In this document: piece after piece, positions 11,447-23,125 of the stretch
Layout: each line of letters opens with the position of its first letter
How positions within the stretch are numbered: position 1 is the first letter of the stretch
Source of the DNA: Mytilus edulis
Taxonomy: Eukaryota > Mollusca > Bivalvia > Mytilida > Mytilidae
DNA length: 64,000 bases
Reading direction: 5' to 3'
Assembly (NCBI RefSeq): GCF_963676685.1
Contig: NC_092349.1
Coordinates: forward strand, 40,253,426-40,317,425
Notes under the pieces: generated by a model
Database searches by the model: none
What the model was told of the DNA's origin: nothing
What the model saw: the letters and a program-made list of their open reading frames with translations, nothing else
Position numbers and translations under genes: made by a program

Positions 11447-12432
11447 AAGTTAGCTGATGATGAGCGGGCTCTCAATGGGACCTCGCTGGTTACAGGTGTT
11501 GATGTCAGTCCTGCTAACGGTCGAAATATGTTTGCGCTGACACTTAAGGACTTTGAACTTTTTGCATAGGCTGGACGTGGTGTTCTAGCTTGGTTATCAG
11601 TCTCTGGGACGTCGGAAGAAATCTTTAGTTTAAGGAACCGAGTAAGATCTTTCTCGGTTTTGATTTGAAATGTCTCGTCTTTGGTTAAGTTCCGTTCCAG
11701 AATTTTCCCATCATGAGTCCAGCAGCTGTTTATGAGCTTATCGTGTTTCAGCTTTTCGAAATAGTGTCGCACGCTTTAATGTTAGAGCCTCGTTGACATA
11801 TATTCGTTTTTTACATTATCTTGCTCATCATTGACCATCTTCAAGTTCTTTTTATTACTGTACACCAATGCTCTATCTCGGTATGATATAAAGCGAATTA
11901 TGATATCACGAGTTCTTCCCTTTTTTCTTTCGCCAATACGATGTGTGCGGCCTATATCACGAAGAGACAATTTTCTGTCATGGTGTTTGATTATCATTTT
12001 GTTTATGACGGACAAAACTTTAGAGTCTGTATCTTCATCATAGGTGGCTGTTTCAGGTTCTGTGATACCGCTTATTTTTAAACAGGTTCTTCTGGAATAC
12101 TGTTCCATATCATCTAATCGAAGTTCAAGTGTATTAATATGGTTTTGAAGTTCGTCAAAAACATCTGATCTGAAAACATCTATTAGGCAATTTCGAATAT
12201 TTTGATTTTTTAGCAGTTCATCTACAAGAACCTTTATGGAATTATCATCTCTTGACACAGATTGAATAAAGTCTGCAATTTCAGACACATTGGAATCAGA
12301 GTCACTTATACGCTGGCCGCGGATACGAATCGGTTTCTCTGTGATGTTCTAGTGGCTGACTGGTTGGGTTTGAAACCACCCCTCCCTTTACCACTACCTC
12401 GACCCCTGCCATGCCTACCACCGCCTGTCATG
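11447..12432 (-). pseudogene. LINE ORF1 (coiled-coil RNA-binding protein)
   Basis: The minus strand starts MTGGGRHGRGRG (a Gly/Arg-rich basic N-terminus), shifts frame near 12310, and then runs 12288-11782. That part has a predicted coiled coil (ELQNHINTLELRLDDMEQYS), RRTCLKISGI, and an RRM-like part (RTHRIGERKKGRTRDIIIRF, SYRDRALVY). A second frameshift near 11765 leads to the C-terminal piece 11772-11447 (WTHDGKI; SKSLSVSANIFRPL). This architecture matches ORF1 proteins of L1/Tx1- or CR1-type LINEs, which bind element RNA. No ORF2 follows downstream, so this is an isolated fragment. Confidence 0.75.
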
Positions 12433-12943
12433 GTTTTCAATTATGTTATTTTCGCAATGTACGAAGGTACAATTATTGTCAGTTGTATTGTTTGTGAAAA
12501 AATACAGACGTTTCTCTGAAGCACTCGTTGATACACGTGCATATATTGTACGATATAATAATTGTAAACACTAAGATTGCTGAGTGTAATGTTTATGTTT
12601 TTGTTATCGTATGGATTGTCCGACAGGTAATGGTCAGTTGTAATAGTTAACACAAATCACTCGTAGATGTTTATATTCTCAGGATGTCTTTAATTCACCT
12701 CAAAATTCAATAATTTCAGATTTTTTTTTTATCATTAATGTTTTGATAATTAACCAATATCCATTTTACCGTTTTTTAACATTTAAAACTCACTATAACA
12801 TTAATATATTTATTAATAGTATCGGAAGCACATGTCTGTGTTTGTTTATGTTCAACACGTGTAGATGAGCACATGGTTGCAAACCTGGTTTAATGTTATT
12901 GTATGATTTGATTGGCTATTGTATGTCGCAATGCAGGTGTCCT

Positions 12944-14552
12944 ATAGCCATTCTTCCCCCATGCCAAATTTTCCGGGGGGAAAGACTGGATCGATCCAAT
13001 ATTTCCCCCCGGAAAAATTGGCATGATCCTACTTTTCCCCCTCAGCGTTATGGGGGGAAAACCAGGATCAGGCCAATTTTTCCCCCACAGTTAGCGTGAG
13101 AAGCTAAATTTTCCGCCTTGTAATATAACGTCGGCGACGTCACGGTAGGAACTTTTTATGAAAAAAAAAGAATAGTCACTTTTCTTCTACTAGTATCAGT
13201 TTATAGTTACCAAAGCTTCATCGTACGACTATACATTTGATAGGTATTTATGGAGATATATATGTTATATTTATACACAAGAAACACAATCTGATGTGAT
13301 GATCACATCCATTCTCTTTCGTGAACCCTTGGTATCATTAACTAGATGAATACAATTACTTTAACCACTTCTGGTCAAGTAGTAGATTTTTCCCAGGACA
13401 GACGTCTATGATGTCTCCAAAGTAATATGGTGAAATGACTTCACATGATAAGTCATGCAAAGTATAATTACTAAGTAATAGAACTCACCAAAAGCACGGA
13501 TAGAGATGCATACTCGTCGACTTAAAGCTTTAATTCAGGAGAAGAAGTCCGATACGGATGAAACTTAATCCAACCCAGAGAAGATATGAACACCATCTCT
13601 AGCCAGCACGGAGACGTAGAAGAACAAGGACTAACCACAGTATAGTTTGAGCTGTACAAGATCTACAAAAAAAATCCAACCTGCCCTACAGATGCATAGG
13701 GTCGAACACTTTCCAGCACTCATGATACACATTCGACGTGGTAGTAAGTAATTAAAGGCCGCTGGTACCGTACGGCATTTCACAATGAGAAACCATCATA
13801 AATCATAGTCGGCTAAAATGCCCCGACCATAAAATTGTGAAAAAATTGAAACAAAACTAACGGACTTATTTATAAGAAAATAATTTACGAAAAAAACATG
13901 ACCGACATGAAACGACAACAACCACCGTCACATGTTACTGGCTTTGGAAGAACACATAAATAATGTGGCGGCCTTAAACTCAACCCTCCTCCAACCGCAA
14001 GAAAAACTGTAAAAAATATCATCGGCAATTGACTTCACTAAAATGTTAGTACGGTGCATCATAATCACTTACATAAAACAATAGACACAAAGCACCGAAA
14101 TGAAAGTAAAAAGTATTCGCTTTTTACACTAAAAGGTATTTCAAAGCTAGTAAAAATGTAGTCTAGTCGGACTAGGGGACAAAGACAGAATGGTAAACAT
14201 GTAAACAGACTGATGAATATGTAGACAGACTTGTGGACATATAGACAGACAGATTGACAGACTGATAAAATCGTAGACAGACTTGTGTAAATTTGAATGA
14301 ACAACAAATTTGTATACAACTAAATATAATTCTAACACTGTTCGGTTTAATTTCCAGACATGCATATACATATATTGAAATCTATATCATGGGGGGAAAG
14401 ATTGGCATGGGGGAAAAGTTACTATATGTATACGTATTGTCAACTTTCCGCAGGGGAAGAATGACAATGATCCAAAATCTCCCCGGGGGAAACATTGGCT
14501 CATGCCAGTCTTTCCCCCGGGGGAAAAACTGGCATGGGGGAAGAATGGCTAT
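12944..14552. mobile_element. TIR element with GGGGGAAA subterminal blocks
   Basis: Perfect 23-bp inverted ends run inward from ATAGCCATTCTTCCCCCATG (12944-12966) to its complement at 14530-14552. Inverted homology continues for ~30 bp more with one gap. Several TTTTCCCCCC/GGGGGGAAAA palindromes sit just inside both ends. CAGGTGTCCT (12934) and CAGGTATCCT (14559) could be a diverged 10-bp target duplication, as Mutator-like elements make, but six extra bases separate the right one from the TIR. There is no transposase; the interior includes an older mussel repeat (13760-14010) and a GACAGACT-rich run (14160-14290). Confidence 0.65.
13760..14010. repeat. Diverged mussel repeat
   Basis: The order of words (AGTCGGCTAAAATGCCCCGA, AACTAACGGACTTATTTATA, AATGTGGCGG) matches an abundant mussel repeat that I recognise from memory. 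A second copy lies at 21110-21340 and a related one at 39730-40110. Confidence 0.5.
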
Positions 14553-14569
14553 ATAACACAGGTATCCTA

Positions 14570-15386
14570 CCCGTTTGTACGAGGGTAGGATCGTGATTCT
14601 CGTGCAGAATCTTATTATAAATATAAGATATTTTTATAACCAGTTATTCGACGTTCTGCCTTTACCGAGTAGCATACCTTCCGTTTCGTTATACACATAT
14701 CCTCCACCCACCCCACCCATTTGATAGATTTGAGTTAGACAGTTTAATGATGTGACAAGATAAATTGTAATAATAATGTATTTATTGTGTTTTGTAAATT
14801 GTTGTTGATTTTGATTTTTAGTGGGATGGAGTCCCGATACGCACTTTTGTTGTATTGAGGAAACTTGTGTGATTTTCTTGGATGAGTTATTAGATGCAGA
14901 TGGACGTTTGAATAAATATTGAAATATGAATATATGAAATGGTTTTGATGTTTGAAGAAAATACAAAGTATTAAAGTGTGCTACTCACAAGGAGAGCTCA
15001 TTCCTATAGTATACCATGTGTTGAGTTTTATTGACTAAATAATTTATGTTCGGTTAAGCTTGGCGAATTAGAACATAATGAAATTGGACTTTTTCCTTCT
15101 AAAAAATACACGACTGTTCACTTCAACGCCATCTTTTTCTATCTCATACAAAGATAAATAAAAAAGTTAAACCCTTTTACCATGCCAACAAAAACAAAAG
15201 AGCAGTCAGACGGTTGAAAATATGTATAAGATGGAGCAGAACCCCTTTTGAATAGCCCGATTGAACTCGTTCCATACATCGCGTTAAAATTTTGTATGAA
15301 AAGTGATTTTACCAAAAAGATACCGACAATCAGTCTTAATTGTAAATACCCAATTTTTGCCACATACAATCTGTCTGCAAGTCATA
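14570..15386. other. Noncoding stretch before SINE copy 2
   Basis: No gene is visible. TATCTCATACAAAGATAAA near 15139 recurs just after SINE copy 2 (near 15927). It could be a target-site duplication, but 230 bp separate it from the SINE head. Confidence 0.4.
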
Positions 15387-15930
15387 GCCGTGATCGTATA
15401 GTGGTTAGTTTTTGCGTTGTGGCCGCGACAACCCAGGTTCGAATACTGGTCACGGCAAACAGCTGTGTAATGTCGCTGTTACGGCATTGTAGGCAATTTT
15501 TTTTCTCGGTCTCTCGTCGATTTTTGATAATCTTTCTTCGTTTTAAGATACACGTATGTCTTTTATATAATAATATAAACGTCATTGAAAATTCACATTC
15601 CTACCTTCTCATTTGTTTTACTGGCTATCACGTACGACAGGAACCGCTGCGATCCTATTGAATACAACTAGAACACTTCTTGTCTTTACATAATAACATA
15701 TGAATATTTCGTGCAATGTCGATTTCATGGTTTTTTTCTTTCTTCAAAATCTGTAATGGTGCTCCAGTGTAAAAAAAAATACCGGCGAAACAAAAACAAG
15801 ATACATACACACGCACACACGCAACATGTATAAGGTCAATGTCAGAAAAATATTCACTTTTTTCTATTCAGAATATTTAACGACCTTGACTACCTTCGGA
15901 CACGGTACCTATCGACCCTAATGGATATCT
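15387..15930 (+). mobile_element. tRNA-His-headed SINE, copy 2
   Basis: The head (15387-15457) keeps the tRNA-His outline: a 7-bp acceptor (GCCGTGA with TCACGGC), an anticodon loop TTGTGGC giving GTG, and a box B region GGTTCGAATAC. The D stem is broken (AGTTTTT replaces AGTAC) and the T stem has one mismatch, so it is not a working tRNA. The tail is collinear with copy 1 over ~480 bp, including AACAGCTGTGTAATGTC and the ATACCGGCGAAAC block. Confidence 0.78.
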
Positions 15931-15969
15931 CATACAAAGATAAAAATAAGTTATAAGGATAATGCTTAT

Positions 15970-16250
15970 TTGATATTTACACTCTGAGATTACGAGACTT
16001 GCGAAGAGTGGACAAAGACCTGCAGTAAATCCAAATTGTAAGCCAGTGCCAGAGTTGATAAAGAGTTTGCCAATAATGCAGAATTCGTGTAGTTTAGAAA
16101 GTACTGGAGTCACGGTGATGCCACGGTAACTATTAAACAGAGATGGATTTTTCTCCTTCTTAAAGACTGGTGTCAAGATTCCTGATTTGAATTTAACTGG
16201 GACTTTTCTTTAAATTTCCTGAAAGATTTTATTGAAAATTTTTGTCAGCA
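15970..16250 (-). pseudogene. LINE RT fragment, inverted 5' block
   Basis: On the minus strand this encodes the RT fingers: LTPVFKKEKNPSLFNSYRGI, VTPVLSKL, then QFGF and SLVISE. It belongs to the same LINE type as the plus-strand block beginning at 16251. In the element's own order its last motif (SLVISE) precedes the first motif of that block (LYLATVD) by only about a dozen residues. This is the arrangement expected from twin priming. Confidence 0.8.
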
Positions 16251-16975
16251 CTGGTACAACAGTTTATATCTTGCTACTGTCGACGTTCAATCAGCTTTTT
16301 TTATGTCGTTCAACATACCATCTTGACAAGCTTTTTGATCGTGGAACACACCCAGATGTATGGCTACTTCTACAGCGGACTTACCTCCAAAGTCAAATGG
16401 GAGGTAGAATTAAGTGACAGCTTTAACATCCAACAAGGAGTTAAACAGGGGGTATTCTATCAACCCATCTATATAAAATATTTGTTGAACATCTTCTCAA
16501 AGAACTGGAAGAAAACTCCCTAGGCTTTATATTAGGCACAATATACTGTGGTGCACCATCGTGTGCTGATGATGTAGCACTACTGAGCTCAAATCCAGAA
16601 GAACTTCAGGTGATGCTTAATATTCTACAAAGATATGCAAATCAACATCAGTATACTATTCATCCAACTAAATCCAAAGTTATCCACTATAAAGCATTAA
16701 AAAATCCCGAGCCATACTCCTGGAACATGTCAGGAAAGGTAATTTCTGCTTCGGAAGAAACTGTACATCTGGGTATAAAACTAACAGCTAGAAAGGAATG
16801 TGATTTCAACTTAGAGGAACGCATCAAATCTGCAAGAAGAACCAAGTATGCTCTAATTAACTCAGGTCTACATGGAACCAACGGTTTAAATCACATGTGC
16901 CATAGGGAGGACGAAGATTTGACGCACGTCTCAACATTTTGTCCAGGATAGAAACAACCCTTTAACAAGGTCTCT
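16251..16975 (+). pseudogene. LINE RT fragment, sense block
   Basis: It starts LYLATVDVQSAFF, continues with LDKLFDRGTHPDVWLLLQRT, SFNIQQGVKQG and the catalytic box SCADDVALLSS, then the thumb (HPTKSKVIHYKALKNPEPYS) to SGLHGTNGLN. After that it jumps to the C-terminal CHREDEDLTHVSTFCPG, omitting ~250 residues that the third block contains. Frameshifts near 16420 and 16510 show decay. Confidence 0.82.
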
Positions 16976-17059
16976 AGTCTTTTTCAGATTGCCGAAAACT
17001 GAAAAATCAAGCAAAAGTGCTACAATGTGTTGGTTGATGTTAAAGGGTTGTTCCTATCC
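16946..17059. repeat. 21-bp inverted repeat at the block junction
   Basis: The 21 bases at 16946-16966 (GGATAGAAACAACCCTTTAA and one more) pair with 17039-17059 with one mismatch. The loop is 72 nt. The pair sits exactly between the sense and antisense LINE blocks, so the arms may be the two copies of the element's 3' region facing each other. Confidence 0.8.
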
Positions 17060-17860
17060 TTTTCAGCCTATGATACTTGTGACAAGGCATTTGAGAGGAA
17101 GGACATACTTCATATGAGTTTCCCCTAAAGCTGGAAAAATTTTAAGACGTGCGTTAAATCTTCGTCCTACCTATGACCCAGCAGACATGTTGCATTTATC
17201 TTGTATTGGCTAAATTTGTATTTGTCGGCCTGTACCAAGTATGTACCAGTGAGCATATGAGCTTTGATCATGGTTTTCCGTACGACTAATAAGCTTTGTG
17301 ATGCGAAATCCCAGACTGGATGAACAATTTCTATCTCTAAGATGGTTGTGTTTAGGAATCATAATGAGGATTTTGTATATCCCGTTTCTTGTAGTTCAGA
17401 GGTCCAGTATCTTTGATTGTGGATCTCAGGTTTTTTTTTCCATAAAACTTCTTTTGAAGGCAGTTTTCTATTGGGGTCAATAATGTTTGGCAGGTTGTAT
17501 TGTTGTAGCAGTAATATAAGGAAGCTTTTAGGTTTTTTGGAATTGACGGATATTTGTCTTTTAAGAATTTACTTTAATTTAGAGTTGTCAAATGACAGAA
17601 TTGCATGTAAGAGAGTCAGTTTCTTCTGTGGATTTCTCCTTCTACAGGTAGGTCATCCAGTAGTAAATAAATGGCAGGAATAGCCGTCCTTTTAGAGAAT
17701 GATAGTTTGGATCTGAGAGTTTTATTGTGAAACTTTTCCAATAGTTCCATTTGAGCTTTGGTAAGAGTGAGGACTTCCAAGCCATATAGGAGTCCATGGT
17801 TCCATGTAGACCTGAGTTCATTAGAGCATACTTGGTTCTTGCAGATTTGTAAACATTACT
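17060..17860 (-). pseudogene. LINE C-terminal fragment, antisense block
   Basis: The minus strand reads, with frameshifts, SGLHGT near 17840, then PAIYLLLDDLPVEGEIHRR near 17650, KSSL and VHPVWDFASQS near 17320, AHMLTGTYLVQADKYKFSQY near 17260, and DEDLTHVLKF near 17140. It supplies the part missing from the sense block and overlaps it only at the two ends. Confidence 0.75.
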
Positions 17861-17960
17861 ATCGAATATTCATTTATTTTTTATTATTTCAACTAAGAAA
17901 TTTGAATAACGAGCCGTCTGATAGCAGCTGGGTCTGTTATATCGAATAACAAACCGGTTG

Positions 17961-20173
17961 CTTACTTCACATCAATCCTAGCGGAAAGTAATTAATTTGT
18001 TCCAACGGATCATCTTTGATATTTATACTAAAAATAACATTTTTGTTAAGGACAGGATTAATATAATATAGCTGCTACTAAGTCAATTACCTAGGAAGAA
18101 TAACAGCTAACAAACCGAAAACTTCTGTTTGTCTGAATTGTAATTAGAATGAAGCAAGTTTGTACATTTGACATTAATTAATCATGTATATTCATAATAG
18201 TTTGAGCCTATATAATAACCCAAAATAACCATATACATTAACTGATCCTGAGAATCACTGTTTGGCTATAATTGACATTATCGAGGATTACTTGCTACAT
18301 CCTTTGAATTATTCATTGGCGAAAACGAAAGATGAAGTTTTATACAGCATGCATATTTTATATGCCCGTGTTAAATTGTAAATATATTCAAATATTATCA
18401 AACACATAGAGAAATATGGACTTAAATAGAGTTCAATTAAACTATGTTTTCGCATCTAAAATCCTAAAACTGATAACATATTGAAAAATAATGACTTTTA
18501 TTGGTTGACTCTGTGTGGCATTCATTTACAAGCAGACAAATCTTTCATTTTTTTTACATCTTCGTTAAAATTTACGTCATTATTCTACTCCCAGTGAGAA
18601 ATCTGGTCGTAAAATATTACCTCCCCTGCAAACACTGAAAACTTTTACAATTTTGGCCCCTTTTAGCAAGGACGCTTTTCATCATAAATTCACATGAAAA
18701 TATTCTGCTCAGCCGTAACAATTAAAATTAATTGAAAAAAATGTCCCTATTTATGTCATCACATCCTCTCTATAACAACAAATGACGATAACGGCATGAT
18801 ATAAGAGGTTTGTGTTAAATTGGTTTAAAATGTTACTATACGAATATATTCCAGGCAGCGGACATGAATACCAGTTTTTATTTTTCGACTGGCTGTGTTC
18901 CTCTATGCAACATGCCAAATACCTGTATACATGTGTGCAAGAGACAAATTACCAAAATAATCGATTGCTATGCAACACAGATTAAAACTTTAGAAACTGT
19001 GTTATCTGGCGAATGCAAACGGATATTATCCAGATGAAAACAATGAATACGAACACATCGAGAAGAACGCAAATACATACACAAAAATACAGCAGACGTA
19101 TTCTTAAAATTGTATTTTGTTTAACTGTCCGCATAGTAAGAGTAAAACCCCTGCATGCGTTTTAGTTGCTGCTGTGGAATTCAGTATAGATACATTACAT
19201 TTTTAGAAATAGGGCTTTCAGTATAAGGATCAAGGGTCAATTTTAGAGAGACCTAATTCCAGTATTTATCATATTCCAATAAAAAGATGCTTCTGCATTC
19301 AAAGATTTAATCAAAGTGCTACGATACACAGCAATGCACCCTGTTCAAATCAGACACTGTCGCAGTTTACTGTTATAAGGGACACAGGTCAAAGAAGGAC
19401 TTTAATTTATGACGCACACCACCCCATGATAGCAGCATACCAAGTTTGGACAACCTTTTAAAGGTCTATCGTACAAAAGTTACGAGCAGGCCACAAATCA
19501 CACATTGTTGAACTATCATAGAGGTCAAAGGTAAAAATCAAGGTCCGATTTATCGGATTTTGGTATATGACACACCCTAGGCCAAGTTGCAACTGTATAC
19601 TTAATTTGATTAAGTTTGCTGTAAACAATGTCTATGTACAAGACACGAATTGGACACGGCTTGACTTTAATATGGGTCAATGGTCAAAGACAATGTCTCT
19701 ACAAATGACTACACAGCAAGAAAACAAAACACAAAGCAAATTAACAGCGCTTTCTTGTTGATCATTATCTTAAAGTCACAGTGAGGCCTTCATTGCGGAG
19801 CAACAACAACAAAATATGACCACATTGCAAGTTCAAAGTCATATGAAACATCAAATAAACAAATTTGCAAGGGTTCCGAGGAACCCAGTGTCTCGCCTAC
19901 TTTTGTTCAACATAAATTGGGGGAAAATTATGTAAAATATATAAAAACAACTGTACGTGATATTTCTTCCTTTATGTTATCAAAATCTCCAAACATGTTC
20001 TGTTATCAAATTATTTCCCGTACGCGTGACCTTTTCTACGAGCTAAGATAAGAACTTCGACCACCGCACAGCGCAAGTGCAGTTCAGTGGAAGCAAATAG
20101 TGATAACTGATTCTTAAAGAACAAATAATGCCCAAATAAAAAAAATGTTAAGGAAAATTTTAATCAAATGTCG
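17961..20173. other. Noncoding stretch
   Basis: No gene or clear element is seen. 19380-19700 is rich in GGTCAA words (AGGTCAAAGGTAAAAATCAA) and resembles bivalve dispersed repeats. The short open frames here have no recognisable motif. Confidence 0.5.
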
Positions 20174-20220
20174 ACATGTTACGGAAGCCGATAAGGGCCA
20201 TTCAAGAAAATAATGCTAGC

Positions 20221-20418
20221 ATGTCGTAATAACGACATCACTATGTCGTAATTTCGACATAACATGTCGTCATTACGACATCGCTATGTCGTAATTTCGA
20301 CATAACATGTCGTTATCACGACATCGCTTTGTCGTAATTTCGACATAACATGTCGTAGTTACGACATCACTATGTCGTAATAACGACATCGCTATTGTCG
20401 TAATAACGACATCGCTAT
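20221..20418. repeat. Tandem palindromes ATGTCGTAATTACGACAT
   Basis: Nine consecutive 20-23-bp units, each itself a palindrome (ATGTCGTAATAACGACATC, ATGTCGTAATTTCGACATA and similar), alternate with the short linkers CACT, AAC and CGCT. The mirror array is at 25600-25715. Confidence 0.9.
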
Positions 20419-21109
20419 ATATTGTAATAGATGTGACTGGTTAATTCCCTTTAATTTGGACAGATTTATATTTAGTATTTAGATGTTTATTTTCAGTTTA
20501 ATTTGATTTAAACATAGTAAAATTAAAGTAAGGATTTTTAATTTTACTGTTTTAGTATTTAACTTTGATTTATAATGTTTAAAGAATATTCGTTATCGTG
20601 AGTAATGACAGTTTAAGGAATATCATTGTTAGTCAGTCGGAGTCGTCGGAGTCGGCCTTCCACAGGCCTCCAACTACTCTCCAAAAAGTATCATTCCACA
20701 TGAGGCTAGAGATAACCATCACTTCGGTGCAGTTCGCCTCAATCAGTCACCACACTTTTAGGTGCAAATTTAACTACTTTAAAAACACGAAGTAAATTTA
20801 CTTTTTAAGACAAATCTGGGAACACTTGATTTTCATTTTCTATTTGAAACCGTTTAATTTTGAACTTCATTTAAGAAAGTTTTCTTCTCACTCTAGTTAT
20901 TTCCGACTTGAAATACATTTTTTACATGCTATTATTGTACATTTGTGAATAACTATAGTTTCATTTGATTTATTGTCTGTTGTTCAGCCCTAATCTGATA
21001 TCAGGTATCCAGATGGTCGAATACAATATATATATAAAAGAATATGTATTATTATTGTCAAGTCTGAGAGACTAAATGAAACAGAACCTAACAGCTATAG
21101 GTCATCATA

Positions 21110-21340
21110 ATATCTTCAATAATGAGAAAAGCCCCCGCTTAGTCAGCTATAAAAGAGGGTCGAAAGATACCAGAGGGAGAGTCCCCGAAATGACAGATGT
21201 TTAACAATCTAATTCAAACGAGAAAAAACGGTGTTAATGATGTACAAACAAAGACCGAAAAACAAATATGTATTTACAGCAACAAGCGACAGTCACTGAA
21301 TTACAGACTCCTGACCGCTATGTGATAATAACGACAACCT
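21110..21340. repeat. Mussel dispersed repeat
   Basis: It contains CTTAGTCAGCTATAAAAGAG, CCCCGAAATGACAGATGT, AATTCAAACGAG and CACTGAATTACAGACTCCTG, in the order of a repeat I recognise from mussel sequence. It is noncoding. Confidence 0.55.
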
Positions 21341-21489
21341 TAGAGTTTAACTTTTCGCTGTTTGCAGCGATAAGAAATTCAAAATGGTCGTCAGTAAAAG
21401 CAAAGTTTGTAGCGTAAACAAATTCATCTTTTTTTAGACAGAATAATGAACACTATATGCAATCAAGCTTAATTAAAGTCATTTACTTG

Positions 21490-22340
21490 CACATCGAGAC
21501 TTTCACATACTAGAAATTTATTTTATAATCAATTCTAATGAGACCCATTTGAATAGGAGAGCAATTCAAGCTCCTTGGAGCCTCTAATTATGTTTGGCAT
21601 GTACAGATTTGTGTAAAATATGAAGTCCTCAATTTCCATTGCAGGTTCTGAATAAGATGAATTTTAAGCTTTCCCCAATAAAGACTATCGCTTGTTGTCC
21701 GTCGTCGTCTGTCGTAAGTGTTTTTTTAAATCTCTTTCGAAACTACTGTGCAAAATTCTTTCAAAATAAGTTTGATTTTTTCGTATTGAATGTTTCCTTT
21801 ACAAAAGGCGTGCGTCGATGTTTTACTCCTTAAAAGCACAGCCGCTGTTACTTACTTGATAAGTAGAATATAATGGGCATACATTGATTTTTTGATAATA
21901 TCTCGAAAACCGTTACATTTATCCCAAATCTGTCGAGGGTTCATCATGACAAAATCGACCTTTGCCGAAAATTTCAGAATTATCGGTTTGACCATAATCT
22001 GAGTTGTGTCCTCTCAATGAAAATATTTTTTTTGATAGCTACATGTATTGTCATCACTTGGCGTCTGTCGATTATTACCAGCAACCAACAATGTGGAGAC
22101 TGATACCTAGTAAAGGCAATAGTAATATTTAAATAGAAATAAAAGTAAACGGTAACTACGGTCTATGAAGGACGACAAGCAATTGCAAAAGCACACATAA
22201 CCCTTCGAGTACTAAACACATATTTTTGCTACATACATGCCAAATATTATAGAGGCTCCAAGGAGCCTGAATTGTTCACCATTTATATGGGCTCTATTCG
22301 AATTGATTATAAAATAAAGTTCTATCATGTGCAGACATAT
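21490..22340. mobile_element. Foldback element with AGGCTCCAAGGAGCCT arms
   Basis: The left arm, 21490-21603 (ATTTTATAATCAATTC ... AGCTCCTTGGAGCCTCTAAT ... TTGGCATGTA), and the right arm, 22236-22340, are imperfect inverses of about 110 bp. The interior (~630 bp) is noncoding. The GGCTCC/GGAGCC word resembles the start of the GAGGCTCTAAAGAGCC family found further right. Confidence 0.7.
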
Positions 22341-22596
22341 AGAGTAAATAAATATAATTTCAGTCGGTTGATTTTATGAATTAGAATGAAATTATTTTCT
22401 TCTGAATTGTCTGCCCATAGATGGCGTTTAGGTTAAGTTGTTTGTGTGATTTGGCAGTTAAATCATTCGGCACGACAGGGTCTACTCGATAGGTCACGTT
22501 AATTTTTACATCCATGCTATTTGATATTTTGTATCATGCATTAAGAGATTGATTGATTTACTATGATTGTGTGTATTGAAATACTAGTATTTATAA

Positions 22597-22618
22597 TATA
22601 TATATATATATATATATT
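22597..22618. repeat. (TA)n microsatellite
   Basis: A run of alternating T and A lies immediately before the SINE head. Confidence 0.9.
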
Positions 22619-22757
22619 TAGCGGGACGGCTACAGTGCAGGCGATTTGGTGTCACGATATCTCAGTAGCATGGGTTCGATCCCGGCGAGGGAAGAACAAA
22701 AAATTTGCGAAAGCAAATTTACAGATCTAACATTGTTGGGTTGATGTTTAGACGAGT
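22619..22757 (+). mobile_element. tRNA-derived SINE
   Basis: It begins TAGCGGGACGGCTACAGTGC and has a strong box B, GGTTCGATCCC, at 22673. The tail AAATTTGCGAAAGCAAATTT is a palindrome, and the body ends GTTTAGACGAGTTGTATA. I recognise this as a common mussel SINE. It is bounded by (TA)n runs on both sides. Confidence 0.7.

Positions 22758-22799
<42 letters not shown>
22758..22799. repeat. (TA)n microsatellite
   Basis: About twenty TA dinucleotides join the SINE end to the 3' end of the minus-strand Penelope arm. Confidence 0.9.
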
Positions 22800-22802
<3 letters not shown>

Positions 22803-22853
22803 GTCTAAGAATATAACTAAAACACACTAATTGATACATTAAAAAGTTCTATT

Positions 22854-22917
22854 AGATGTTAAATAGAAATACGCAATATTTCGCTAAACAAATTAGCTTC
22901 ATCAGGCGTGTGCATCT
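22854..22917 (-). ncRNA. Predicted hammerhead ribozyme (minus arm)
   Basis: On the minus strand the core CTGATGA (22899-22905) is followed by stem II (GCTAA/TTAGC) and GAAA, with ACGC and GCGT flanking as the inner part of stem I. An outer helix AGATG/CATCT closes the fold. It is the same as the plus-arm copy. Hammerhead motifs with a minimal stem III are established in Penelope-like elements. Confidence 0.65.
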
Positions 22918-23125
22918 CTCAAGGTGAAATCGGATGCATGACAGAAAAATATTTTTGTAGCTTAATCTATACAAGATTTGAGGGATGGGTGTAACATATT
23001 AATTCGGTCATAAAATATGTTTGTAGCTACAACTACATGAAGTTGGAATAAAAGTTTAACACATTTATAGATGTTCGATTAATTGTATGAATTTTTATAA
23101 ATTAATTTGTATGATTTCAAGATAA

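Noticed and set aside
14208..14220. CTGATGA as a further hammerhead core
   Set aside because: No GAAA, stem II or flanking helix follows; it is part of a GACAGACT-like simple repeat.
15387..15457. Functional tRNA-His gene
   Set aside because: The anticodon and acceptor are right, but the D stem cannot pair and the T stem has a mismatch. The same head and tail occur at 4290, so it is a SINE.
20221..20418. CRISPR array
   Set aside because: The repeats are palindromes separated by 3-4 bases, without unique spacers, in a eukaryotic genome and near inverted element ends.
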